Origin: Muricea muricata
Taxonomy: Eukaryota > Cnidaria > Anthozoa > Malacalcyonacea > Plexauridae
Length of the DNA stretch: 64,000 nt
Reading direction: 5' to 3'
NCBI GenBank assembly: GCA_963855995.1
Contig: OY979726.1
Location: 709,001-773,000, forward strand
In this document: in pieces, positions 35,901-48,175 of the stretch
How the letters are laid out: each line of letters opens with the position of its first letter
How positions within the stretch are numbered: position 1 is the first letter of the stretch
Made by a program: the position numbers and the translations under genes
Notes under the pieces: generated by a model
Seen by the model: the letters and a program-made list of their open reading frames with translations, nothing else
What the model was told of the DNA's origin: nothing
Database searches by the model: none

Positions 35901-38900
35901 TAGGGCATATCATTCGAGACACGGCTACAGTCTGTATGAATTACAATACCACATCTTTCGCTAATGCCAACCGTATGGACATGTTTTTATAAGCAAAAAC
36001 ACTTGTGCCACGGGGGAGTGGAATAAATAACATTCTGAAAAAACAGTGTTTACTTTTCGATGAATTTGATCAAAGGTTTTTTATAATATTTGCAGAGAGG
36101 GGCACTTCAAAAGTGGGAGTTGCGATACTCGAGTAAAAAAAGCACTGCAGACTTCGTGTCGATTTTCAAAACAAGATGACGTGATCTCTAGAGTCTTTAA
36201 AACATGAAATAAACAATGACGCCGTTTAGGCAACTGCGATATCCTGTTATCTTAGTATAAAATACATCAGCAGGAATGTACTGTAAAATAACAAAGTATT
36301 TAAACCTAATCAAGGAAATTAAATCAAAGCACGTCATCACCACAGGTTCACAAACTGAAAGGTTTCATCTCGCGAAGCAGAGAGCTTGTTTTTCATTAAA
36401 TGTGATTAAATCAAGATGGATTACGACTCGAACTACACAATGCCTATGTCTAAACGTATTGCATGTAAAGCTTGTCTAACCGGAGACTTGTCCAAAAAAA
36501 ATTGTCGAGGAAAAATTGTTGTGTAGGCCCACTGGATTTAATATCTGTTCGAATTTCAGCCAAATATCAACCCACATACGTTCTGGAACTGATAAAGTAC
36601 CCATACCATATGCAATCATTCATGATACGGGGAGCACTCGTAGCTTGTCATGAGATATCTCAATAGATTTCCTGTGGGTGTGAACTAAGGAGTTTGAGTT
36701 CATGTGACAAGATCTCAAAAAATAATATTAATATTGGCATCGTCTACGTTAATTCATCTTAAACACTCTTAATGTGACATTAACACAACGTAATAAATGC
36801 AATGTTTCAATTTTTTTGATTTTCCCAAATAGAATTTCCTTATCCCTAAAGGGATATGGCAATGCTTCGGGCAAAATAACTACCCGTGCGTCAGAAGTCG
36901 TACATTGAAACAGATATAAGGATCAAACTATCAAAATTAATATACTCTTCGAGTACTTGAAAACTTCAACACTCTATGTTTCTGATGTTTTTGCTAACTT
37001 TATTGCCCAAACAACGCATATTACAATATATATAATAGCAAACCAACGAATATTATTAAGCATATATAGACTGATGATCAATCAAATAGTGATATCTTAA
37101 TTACGATTTTTTTAATGTTTCTGTCATTCCCCTTGCGTTATTACAGTGTGTGTGGGTAATTTATACTGTTGCAATTATGCATCTGGCAAAAACTTTTGAT
37201 GGTAAACGTCGTTACACTCAGTCAATAAGAAGTTCTCCTAACTGGACCTCCAGGAAGAACAGTTTAGAACTGATAGAACTATCCAGTATAAATAAATAGT
37301 TTGTGACCTATATGCATCGACTTTTTAAGACGTAATTGCCACATAAAGCGTTTTGTTTTTATAGCATCGTGGTGTTTACTCGATAATACTGCTCAAATCG
37401 TTTGCATGTGGCTGGGAAAATACAGCGGCTCAAATAAAAAAAGCTTTCTGTCTAAGATGCCTTCATTTCCTCGAAAAGTAACCTCTTTACTTCGCTGTTT
37501 ATACCCTCAAAATGTCGTGAGAACGAAATCAATTAGCCATCCGGACCGACAGTTTAATTGCACGATATTTGGTCTAGCGGTTAGCATAGATTACGTTAAG
37601 ATGGTCGTGGGACTGCGTGGGACCTAGCTCCCTATGGTAACGAAGTTGGGCTGCACATGTAATGTATTGTAAGAGAATATAGCATTACAAATAACTAGGA
37701 CGCAACATATATTTGATTGAGTCACTGACACCTAGTCAGTCACGAGAGAACTTTATTTAGGAAGCAATCTTTCGGCTTATTTAGGCATATTTTTGCACGC
37801 ATGAAATTTAAAGAGATATTGGGAAAATACGAATCAAACGAAAATTGCCAGTCGAAAGAGCATATTTTCACTTGTCACGAAGAAGAAATTAAATTAGGTA
37901 ATAAGATTCTATTTTACTATCTAAATTTGTCAGTTTTAATCCCGAAATAGGAGTAACTTTCAAAGGGCCAAAATTTCCCACGGTGAAAATATGCGATTTC
38001 AAGTGGCAAATTTCATTCTACTCGTATTTGCTCAATTTTTCTTCAAATCTTGTAAAAACGGCGAAATTCCAAGGCTAAAAGCCTAGGGCCTTCCTACTGT
38101 GAAAGAGGTATTTCTGTTGATTAAATATTGACAATGCCAGAGTACTCGAAAGTTTGAATACCTAATTGTAACACATGTATTTCGGAGCTCCCGGTAAATC
38201 TTCTTATTTAATCAGTTCTATCTACTGTGAAGAGACAGGGTAATTATCCTGGTTGCTTTCGCCATAAGCCTCTGGCGACTTTGATAAAGATTTTCTCACA
38301 CCTTAATGCATATGGCTGTTGCAATGTTGAATGAAATTATGAGCGGCAGACTGTTACAAATGAAATAAATTGCCAGGCATGAGAAAGAACTGTTGCAAAT
38401 TTAATTTGCTCTAAACTCCTTCTAATTGCTTCTAATTCTTCCAAATTACCATAACATTCAATGGAAACGGTTCGGAATCTCGAGCCGAAGCGAAAACATG
38501 GCGTAATGCCACAGAACTGTAATAGTTTTAATTGCCGTTTTGTTTCGTGCAATTAAGTAGAATTTTCCTCCCAGATCTTGTCTCTAATAGGAATTAGGCC
38601 AGTCATTTGTCTTGAAGAATTTTTCAATCAACGGCATATGATCCTTGCGGCAGATTGTCTCGCCTTAGAGAAATACGCCCTGCCTAGAATGAACAATGCA
38701 CGATATGTACTACAGCTCAGTAATTTATAAGCAGATTAGCTCAACATTTGTTGGACATGACTTGGTTTAAGCCTTCGCTTGTGATTTATGAAAAAAATTG
38801 TATTTTTACATCCCCAAATTATAGGTTATCAGATTAATGTTAACTTGTTCCCGAAGGCGAAATTAAGGGGTTCATTTTCATTAGCTTTTGAGCGCATTGC

Positions 38901-41333
38901 CTACACATGCAACGCTAATTCGAGAAAATAACCTTGAATACACGGAAATTTGAAATATTACTTCGACCTAATCGAAGAGAGCTTTATGCTCTGGGTACAT
39001 ATCAATTTCACTCCCTAGCATACGGTATTCATCATTTTAGGCGCAACATTAAGGAAAACTTAAATATATTATTGCGTGATTTCTCATTTACCATTGGACT
39101 TGATTTATCTTTTAACGAGTATACGATTTTTAACTTTACGCTTTTTAATCTAAATTCACATTGCATGCTGAAAAAGAAAACAAGCCATGCATCGCACACT
39201 GAGCCCTCACTGCATCAACACCTGTTCCCATTTGCTGCTCGTGAAAACAAGCCGTGCCATAATATTTTCCCAAACTGTCACAAATAAGGCAGAACGACGG
39301 CACAGCAGAGCCAGCGACCTACGGAGATGGGCTGTTGCTTAGCGCGAGGTCAGACAATAAACGTTCTCAGAGGTTTGTTAAAGACAGGGCATTACATGCT
39401 GCTTAGGTGTACCCACATGCCATGAACGTAACCCTTGGAGGCTTCGTACTGAAGTGTCTATTCGTCATAACGAAGTGCCTGTCTTTGCCTACTTGTGTCA
39501 ACGGTAAATGGTCTTTTATACATAATGTCCTGTTTACTAGACAACAACGAAATACAGGCGAATTATTCTATTCATGCCGAATATAGCTCAAACTATTTGG
39601 TCGATTTTTGTGTTAATCAGCCCAAAAACTATAAAGTTCAGCATTAGCAAAAATATTTATCCATTTTTACCCCTCGCAACAGTAGCTAATATCGGTTTAA
39701 GCTCGAACACATAGGAGAGAATGCGGAATTGGGTGTATTTCTGTACATTAATAAATTTTCCCTTGTTAATATAACTAGGAAAAAATCGATTGAGTGTATA
39801 TATTGGGCTGGCAATCAGTTTTACATTGAAAAACAAAAAAATACCAATCTAATTGTAAAAATTTCTTAAACTCGTAACGAGCGAGCTTGTTGCTAAATAA
39901 TCTATCGCTTAGCGATAAAAGATATTTCCCTTTGATCAATTTTGATACCACAGCATTGTATAAAAGCGCGTGGAATGTGGTTATTTCCAGGGCGCTCTAA
40001 TTGTAAAAATTTCTTGAGCATGTAACGAGCGAGCTTGTTGCTAAATAATCTATCGCTTAGCGATGAAAATATTTACCGCATAAAATATTGCATTTATTGC
40101 ATTAAAACGCGTGGAATGTGGTTATTTCTGACCATAGCATATTGTTCTAGTTTACAAATAACAAACCCACCGCTATCTGGCCCGGTGTGCATGCATGCAT
40201 TTATTTTGATGAACTGTAAATCTAGTTACGGTTTCAAAATTTCAACACGTTTCCTCGTTGTATAGTGACGAAATATAAGCTTGTTTATGACGCACACACG
40301 ACAAGCATGTAATAGAAGAGTTTCTGACTGATCTACGTCAAGTTTTGGACAAGCAAATTCAAGAGCAACGACACACAATATGCTTATTATCCTGTCAGTG
40401 ATATCAACAAAGATAACCGTGTTTGAAAACAGAGAATTTCCTTGGAGATCTTACGAGCATTGGCGGAAATTCAGCAATTTAGATTCATGCAAAGACTCGG
40501 TTTGGGTCCATTTTGACGACCGTATTGCCTAACAGCAAGTGAAATAGCGATGTTAAGCACAAAAACGCCGTCCAAAAGATGACAGCAACATAAGAGATAA
40601 AACAAGAGCGAAATCTTAAAAGCGATTTAGCAACGTCTTTCGTGAACTGCGCTATTAATTGCTCTGAGAATTAGACGTAAGCACGCATGTCCGACCTAAC
40701 AGGACTTCCATCCATACATGCAAATCTAGGTCAATGAATTAAAACTTAGTTGAGGCACTCTGTTCCCGCTAAGCCATGCCGGATCCAGGCGTTCTGGCAG
40801 AGACACCTTGCATCAGTTGCATGTTTCGAAAATGAAAGTAGCTGACCAATTTAAGTCGGATTCCATTTAGCTTTTTTTTTTGGCCGCAATGTCCACAAAT
40901 ACGGCTATATTTAACAGCTAAAACCCTCAGCCCAGAATGCTAAGGACGGATTACTTATCTTTTTTAACGTCCTGTACACTTCTAGCTGCTTTCAACTTTC
41001 TATGCACTGGATCTCGCAGTTGGCAAAGTTAACACAATCTTAAGTGTGTATAACGATTAATGTCATGATCCTTCCGTTCAAAAGTTATAAGCCCTTTAAT
41101 TGAAGCATACCGAACATACAATAAAGGTACAGTTGAATATATCACAAACCTTGTGTTGTAACTTGAGTGTTTCCCTGTAAAATAAGTTGAAAAGAGAAGA
41201 TTTAAAATTTGAAATATCCTGCCAGGACTCTCCGCTCCAGGACAAAATGATATAGATCAAATCGTTTCTCGTACCTTCCTAGAACCGCTGTTGATAATAT
41301 CATGCAAATCACAACGCTTATTAAGTATGCCAT
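32921..41333 (-). CDS. WNT8: Wnt8-class secreted signalling ligand
   Basis: Five coding exons (41333-41275, 41174-41150, 35407-35257, 33944-33646, 33385-32921) give 999 bp, 332 aa plus stop. Exon 1 encodes a signal peptide (MAYLISVVICMILSTAVLG). Exon 2 is a 25-bp microexon. Exon 3 has YMKYSKSVMAGAKMGLQECQ and RYEPWNC. Exon 4 has FIHAITSAGVMYSVIVNCS, GWHWGGCSDNVAFGDLV and LNLHNNKVGRK. Exon 5 has CKCHGSSSSCTMKTC, the site of the lipidated serine, and the Cys-rich end CKKLCKDCGL...CNCKFVWCCFVKC. The pattern HAI(S/T)SAGVMY, WGGCSDNV and CKxLCxDCGL is typical of Wnt8, including the missing early Cys. Intron 2 is 5.7 kb. An acceptor-like TTTATTTTTGCAG stands 13 bp before the ATG, implying a 5' non-coding exon. 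The a/b paralogue is not resolved. Confidence 0.92.
33430..33618 (-). repeat. 114-bp array A9 (about 1.6 units, reverse)
   Basis: Fills most of the 260-bp intron 4 of WNT8 (33386-33645). Relative to Wnt8 transcription the unit is in its forward (AATAAA-bearing) sense. Confidence 0.9.
34078..34222. mobile_element. short hAT-like MITE, about 145 bp
   Basis: In WNT8 intron 3. CAGTGACGAAGCCAGCCCGA at the left is inverted as TCGGGCTGGCTTCGCCACTG at the right. Flanking sequences GCTGGTAA (34068-34075) and GCTGGTAT (34223-34230) look like a slightly decayed 8-bp target duplication, with two extra T at the left. There is no open frame. Confidence 0.75.
35505..35740. repeat. two-copy 122-bp direct repeat
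   Basis: In WNT8 intron 2, about 100 bp upstream of exon 3. ATTTGTTAAAAATGTAGCAA and CCCAAGTTCGGTTAC recur 122 bp later as ATTTGTCAAAAATGTAGCAA and CCCAAGTTCTGTTAC. Confidence 0.7.
37211..37300 (+). repeat. solitary partial 114-bp unit A10
   Basis: A single truncated unit (CACTCAGTCAATAAGAAG through CCAGTATAAATAAAT) in the long WNT8 intron 2. It is the only non-tandem copy in the window. Confidence 0.85.
39848..40128. repeat. two-copy 148-bp direct repeat with palindromes
   Basis: In WNT8 intron 2. Each copy has TAATTGTAAAAATTTCTT, AACGAGCGAGCTTGTTGCTA, ATCGCTTAGCGAT (palindrome) and GCGTGGAATGTGGTTATTTC. The second copy is shortened near its middle. Confidence 0.75.
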
Positions 41334-42501
41334 CTTGCTTTTTTCACTGCAAAAATAAAGAAAAGCACATGGATTTAATACCTCGCTGTTAACACTGTTA
41401 ATGTAATCATGATATAGGAAACAAATGGCCCAGACGTAGAAGAAATCATTGGTCAAAAAATCGGTCAAAACATCCAACCTCCTTATCCAAGTCAAGAGCA
41501 AACGTCAAGTTTGAGAAATATAACCTTGTTCCTTGCTCAGCATAAATAGATTAGGCAACAAAGGTCAATATGTGCATTGATAGTTTACATCAAACGTTTT
41601 CCCTAAATGTCTCCTTATATAGTATTTGGCTATGTCTTTGCAATCACAAGTCACCTTTTTCTGTTCCAAAATGTTCTCAATCTTTCCGCGTCTACTCTTT
41701 GCTATTTTGCGAGTTTGAAGAGCATTTATATGGACATATATCACCTTGGAATGTCTAAAGGAATGACCGTTAAGACTGCATATGCGATTATGGGATCTTG
41801 AGTGGAGAGAGAGTGTGTGCTATTGGTATATGGCAGTTTGCTGCCAAAATGCGTCATGGAAAAAAGATATCACAACATCAATATGTCATGCCTGGAAATT
41901 GACAACAACTGCAGAAAAACAAATACGCAAGTTGTTTTGCTGCGACATCCAAGAAAATGTATCGAGAATTGCCAGACGTATTAAACTCAAATTAGCTAGG
42001 CGCATTAAAATAACACAAATCAAACGATCCAAACAGCGGACAGCTAGCGAGAAAGGCAACGCGACAACCTGGTTTGGGAATACAACGGAGAAACGAATGA
42101 ACGAAAAGCGATTGAATAAGCTGTGAATATCTCAGCGTAAACTCATCAACATTTGGCATCCTCCCCTCTGTTAGAAAAAAAACGAGACATGAGCAATTCC
42201 AGCAGGTATCGCCGCATGCTTGTGGCGCCCTTTAATTCGACGTAGCCTCCCATCATTTAAACTCTCGACCCGTATGGCCGTATTTGATAAATTTCAAATT
42301 TCAAAACAAATTCGTAGTCGAGAAATGAAAAATTGAAAAAGCTGTATTTCACTTAAACAAAACAATAATGTTTTACACACTTTATCGAAGTCCTACGTAG
42401 TTTAAGAAGGTACTAAAATTCAAATGATCTTAGGTCCTTGACGAGAAATGAAAGACAAATCCCAAGTAATTATTAAAACATTCAAGTAATGTCCCACCAA
42501 C

Positions 42502-42556
42502 CTTTCGAAACTCGATCAAATCTATCCACGTTTCGGTCTTCTTCTCCTTGTAACGT
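42502..42556 (-). other. candidate 5' non-coding exon of WNT8
   Basis: On the minus strand a 55-bp segment is bounded by TCGTTTTACAG and by AAG|GTTGGTGGG. It lies about 1.15 kb upstream of the ATG exon, which itself starts with an acceptor at 41346. Both facts fit a spliced 5' UTR, but there is no coding signal to test it. Confidence 0.35.
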
Positions 42557-44160
42557 CTGTAAAACGACGAAAACGATCGACTTAGAATATCAAATTCGTT
42601 TAAACACACAGCTACTACTGATCTTATCGCGTTCCCCTCTTGCTTGACTGTTTGTGGTGCGATATGAGCCTCGAAGGCTGACGGTGTCCTTATATATGTT
42701 TAATTCGATAAGTGATAAAGATAAGGCTCACACAATAATCTGTCTCTAATCTGTTTGCGTTAGCACAAATATATACCCAGCTCTAATTACATACCTAGTT
42801 GTTAACTGAAACCCTCGGTCCTATATCGCGTAAATCACGGATGTGTGCTCTCATGAGCTGCCTTAAAAGCTCGCCTGTCAAGTAGCAACCGCGTGTAGCG
42901 CGAAGGCAGCGCGTTTTTAAAAATAATCTGTTATTTTCGCCACAAACAAAACATCGGCCAAAAATATTAGCACGGGCATTTGTATCGCAGCATGCAATTC
43001 ACGAACAACCGGTTGAGTTGGTTGCAATAATAAAGAGCTACCGTAGTTTATATAATCGTGTTGTGGACATGCTGTGTAACTATTACTCATTCCATATAGG
43101 CATATTGAGATATTGGGCGCACTAAGGAAATATACTAATTGGCGGAATTGCCTTGTTAAGATGACTTGTAGGGGTGCGGAGTTACTTGAAATGATATCAT
43201 GCTTAAATGCCTTTAAAAGGATGTTTGAATTATGAAAATGTTTCGGCCGAGCATTTAAGAGTGCTTAAAATGTTATTAAATGCTGTTATCTGTTCCGTTC
43301 TCTTCTAAGATTTACCAATGGTGTCTTCTTTTAAAGTTCCGTATTAAAATTCTTGATATTCCGCTTAAACATGCTGCTTTCCACGAGCGCTTAGGAATTT
43401 GCGCCACCTCCCTTGAACGATAATTTCTAAACGCTAAATTGTGCCTTAGTTTTCGAGTGAAAATCAAATCATACGCACGTCAAGATTCAAGCCGGGAACA
43501 GTTGAGGAAAATTTATCAACTAAAGGTCAGTGCTCCCACATGACTACAACCTACGTCTTCGTACGGTTCTTACCGGAGGACCAGTATTTTATAAATTCCC
43601 GGCTGGAATTTCGACATGCAAGTGTATGATTTAGGCACCACTATATAGAGATTAAGGCACAATTTACACAAAAACACGGGTTCTTTCGCTGACTGAAACG
43701 ATAAAACAGGAATCGAGGTTTTGAGCGAAAGCCTTCATCGGAAAGTTAGTATAAAGTACGTCACAAAACTACCTTACTGACGAAACCTCGACCCTATGTT
43801 TTCAAGTGCTTTTGACTGCACTATCGACATTGACGTTAACCTTAGTTCAAAACATTTACCCCGTACTTTAACACGTTTACTTGAAGAAGAAAGCCAATTA
43901 TTAAGTCAAAGCCAATGACTCGCAATGGTTTTTGTTCTTCTACGCTAAAAAATGTCTTCATAATGATATTTAATGATTATACATGATTAGCATGTCTATA
44001 CACTGTTGATTTTATTTCAGACACTTGAACTGGAGTGTTATGATGGTATCGTAGCATAAAAAATCAAATCAAAATACAAGCAAATCCGTCGAAATATTTT
44101 TGTTTTAAATTCACTCACACACAAATATTCGAGTGCAGTCGTCGCTACATATCATACGTA

Positions 44161-44526
44161 GGGATCGTTCATTATTTATTCCTCAGGGGGGGCACCGAAG
44201 AGAAATTAAAAAAGTATATATAAAAAAATCACCCAACCGCTTTGGGTGTTCAAACTTTTTTTACCCATCCTCTAATAGAAATCCAAGATTTTAAAGCTGC
44301 CTTTGTAAACTTAACTCGAAATGAATGTTTTGTTTGTTTTTGTCATTGCGTTTTTCACGTATATGTTATTAAATGCGTTCGCTTATTAGCTATTACTATT
44401 CATTGTAGTATGTTCTCGTATTCTCATTGGTCTTTTTTTCACCCAACCTTTTAGAGGTTTCAAAAATCAGTTACCCACCCAATTTCTCTTCGGTGCCCCC
44501 CTGAGGCATAAATGATGAACGGTCCC
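44161..44526. mobile_element. 366-bp MITE with 46-bp terminal inverted repeats
   Basis: GGGATCGTTCATTATTTATT, CCTCAGGGGGG and CACCGAAGAGAAATT at the left are matched inverted at 44481-44526 (one base length difference in the G run and a few substitutions). The flanks are GTA and TTA, compatible with a degenerate 3-bp T(A/T)A-type duplication, but the superfamily is not settled. No coding capacity. Confidence 0.8.
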
Positions 44527-45351
44527 TTATCCCTCTAAACTTCAATTTCCGAATACTTTTTTTTAAATGAATGCTTTGTAAGACATGTTAATTGCATTTA
44601 TAACTACAGTTCTACATCGTTAGCGTCTCATAACCATTTTGTTTTTTTCTAAATAATTAAATCCGCAATCATTGCTTGCATATGAAACTTGACTTTAGCC
44701 ACAAAAATAAGTTGCCCGAGACTTGCAATACATTGCAAATGGCAAACACACATAATATATTGCCCTGACAGTGTCTTGTTACACATTGTTTTTTAAAAGT
44801 TCTATAAAAATGTCTTTCATCAGCTGTGCGCTTAGTTTTCCCAATTTTGATTGTGAATTGTATCGAAAAGCTATATACATGGGCAGTAAACTGCATTTTA
44901 AAGTGATACTAAAAGCACCGCTACATATTAAATTGGATTAAGCCCACAGGCACAGCTACATACATACATACACACAAACACAACTGTACCTCTACAAAGG
45001 AATCTCAGAATTGTTTTGTTTTTAATTCTGCTTATCCCAACCTATATCTCATCGAGTTTTGGCTAACCTTTCTTGACCTAGGTTTCTGCTATGCATTGTT
45101 TAATCGGGATATTGAGACAAAATTGACCGAAATATTTTGACGGGATTTCGTAGAGAGAAATTGATCTCGCGCCAAATTCCCGGTGATACATAAATATTTT
45201 CGGTAACCTGACCAGCTGGATTACTAAGGCTTGTTAAGTTGTTATTGAAAAAAACTCCAACGTCGCAAAGTTCATCGGTAGGCGTTGGACACGAAAATGT
45301 CTCATGTTTTCATCTACTTGTCCCTAGTCCTAGGAGTTGCGCTGTTTTTGA

Positions 45352-45980
45352 GTAGTAAATAAAGTTTGTTTAGTTTAGGTTTTCTCCTGTAAATATGATC
45401 CTTACTGGACCTCTGGGAGGAACAGTTTGGAACCGATAGAGCTATCCAGTATAAATAAACTTAGTCTAGTTTAGGTTTCCTCCTGTAGTAACTCTGGATC
45501 AACAAGAGATGATCCTTACTGGACCTCTAGGAAGAACAGTTTAGAACTGATAGAGTTATCCAGTATAAATAAAGTTAGTTTAGTTTAGGTTTCCTCCTGT
45601 AGTAACACTGGATCAATAAGAGATGATCCTTACTGGACCTCTAGGAAGAACAGTTTAGAACTGATAGAGTTATCCAGTATAAATAAAGTTAGTTTAGTTT
45701 AGGTTTCTTCCTGTGGTAACACTGGATCAATAAGAGATGATCCTTACTGGAACTCTAGGAAGAACAGTTTAGAACTGATAGAGCTATCCAGTATAAATAA
45801 ACTTAGTCTAGTTTAGGTTTCCTCCTGTAGTAACTCTGGATCAATAAGAGATGATCCTTACTGGACCTCTAGGAAGAACAGTTTAGAACTGATAGAGTTA
45901 TCCAGTATAAATAAAGTTAGTTTAGTTTAGGTTTCTTCCTGTAGTAACACTGGATCAATAAGAGATGATCCTTACTGGAC
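45352..45980 (+). repeat. 114-bp tandem array A11 (about 5.5 units)
   Basis: An intergenic array in forward orientation. The variant AAACTTAGTCTAGTTTAGG followed by TAACTCTGG occurs at about 45468 and again at about 45809, three units apart, showing amplification of a multi-unit block. Confidence 0.95.
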
Positions 45981-47739
45981 TGTGTGTTTCCTTATTTGAC
46001 TATTCATAATACATCCGCTCGTTCCCATCCTTCACAAGAATAAAATCCGAGCAAAAAATTAATACGTGATGCGTTCATGAAATTTTTTTGATGATCACGA
46101 AAATTCGGTTTCCTTCTAAAGCGAATTAGAGTACATGACGTTAACGACCAACTCCCGTGCTAGAGTTCTTGTAAGACTGTTTTCCAGCTACTCATATTTC
46201 ACACCGTTGAACATACACACACACACGTCAAAATCTGGCCTGCTGAGGTATTTGTAAAGTGAAGTAGAAAACTTACAACGTAGAAGCTTGCGTATATTAG
46301 GTCACTCGATCCGCACATTGCAGCCCAATATCCGACAGATCGTTGGGATTGTTAGAATTAGGGTCAGGGTCATGAAAACACAATCCCATTGCGTACGTTA
46401 TTGGAATTGTTACCAATACGTCTGGCCAGTCTAGGGGAATAGAGCTGAGATAAAGCATCTGGACACTCGCATGGCTGAGATATGCAAAGACCCAGAACTC
46501 CCTAGTGAACACAACCTATCTCCCATACGATATAGTGCTGGCATTAAAGACAGTCTGTAAGCAATCTATTCATTACAAGCTTCTCTCAGACAAAATATGC
46601 ATAGTTGCATGAAACATTGCTGGTCTTCGAGAAGGTCCAAAGAGTCTCAAACCTCTTGCAAAACAGAAAGACATAAAAACTCATTCACACCCCGGTCTCG
46701 CTGTTGCAAAGATTTAAACATCCTTTGAAAAGCCAGTGATAACATTGGTTATATATTTACTCTTACGACCGTATTTGGAACCTCTTTCTTTATTTTAAGT
46801 CTATGACAATTAAGAAATATTTTAACTGTAAAATTGTAGTGTTACACTTATGTGAATCCATTATATTTTCCTCAAAAGATAAGTAAATGAATTATTAATA
46901 TCATCATCATTATTATAAACGTTTTGATGGATGGACGCAGCATTCCCTACGATACATAGTTTTGTAATTCTATTTGTCAAATAGAAACTAACTAACCCCA
47001 GGAAAGTAAATTAAATTATTTTCGGCTCGTGTGCCTATGTGTAAAAACGCGTGATGTGATGCAATCTATTCGACATAAACTCTTTCTTCTTTGAAAGAAT
47101 TGGGTAGGAGTAAGCCAACAAATTAAGGCTCGAAAACTCGAAGTAACGTACACCACAAACAGGTCACTTAAAAAAATCATGGTATATAAGACAACAGAGT
47201 TTCAAAAGTGTTCTCGGAAGATACTTTGTCGACTTTATTTCATTCTGTTTGATGGTGACATCGATATAAAGTCGAAAACTTACTATCTCAACTGCTTAAT
47301 TGTCTTGCTTTATTCACATTTTGAATCACAATACGTCTTTATTTTTCGGAATTTGTCACTCTTTATATATCTTCCAAAATTGTCAGCTGGCCGTGTATTT
47401 ATGTCGTGTATATATTGAGTGCTTTTGTGTTTATCATAACATTCCCAACTGCTCCACACGCTTACAATCATCCCAGCTTGACTCTGAATTGCTTGTTTAC
47501 ATCTGTGACAGGCTATTTGTTATCTCAACTTGATCTTTATACATGTAACTCTAGAGCTCAATGCTTACTGCATTTATATATTTCACGTCTGCTCCAGTCA
47601 ATATACCACCCACCAAGGGAGTTAGATCTATATATGTACCGCTGTGCTATTTACTGGAGCGAATAATCAGAGATTCTTCACTTCTTAAACTTTGAGTGGA
47701 AATATCTAAGTAGTTTCGTTCTGCTCAGTCAGGAGACAA

Positions 47740-48175
47740 GCTGTTGTGTTTTTTCATATTACTTGAAAAGGATATCTCAAATGTGGTGGACCAGTGTTGG
47801 TAGTATTCTACAATAAGCTGTCGTGGTTTGTGTCTGAACTACCTGAAAAAGATATCTCAAACGTGGTGGTCCAGTGTAGGTAGCATTCTACAATAAGTTT
47901 TCGTGGTTTGTGTCTGAACTACATGAAAAAGATATCTCAAACGTGGTGGTCTAGTGTGGGTAGTATTCTACAATAAGCTGTCGTGGTTTGCGTCTGAACA
48001 ATCTGAAACGTAATGGTCAAGTTATGTCTGGAAAAGAAGTTAAAGAACTTGAGATACCTTTTCCAGGTAGTTCAGACACAAACCACGACACCATATTGTA
48101 GAATAGTGCCTACTTTGGACCACCACGTTTGAGATATCTTTTTCAGGTAGTTTAGACACAAACCACGACAGCAAA
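47740..48175. repeat. 80-bp array B3, forward then inverted
   Basis: About three forward units (47740-48008) are followed, after a roughly 40-bp spacer, by about 1.5 units in reverse (48048-48175: GAGATACCTTTTCCAGG, AGTTCAGACACAAACCACGA). This makes a large inverted repeat. Confidence 0.9.

Noticed and set aside
41782-42126. 114-codon plus frame upstream of Wnt8
   Set aside because: Lys/Arg-rich translation without a recognisable domain; overlaps the expected Wnt8 5' region.
46297-46512. 71-codon minus frame (contains LCFHDPDPNSNNPNDL)
   Set aside because: No homology recognised, no splice context and no neighbouring exons; length is within chance expectation.
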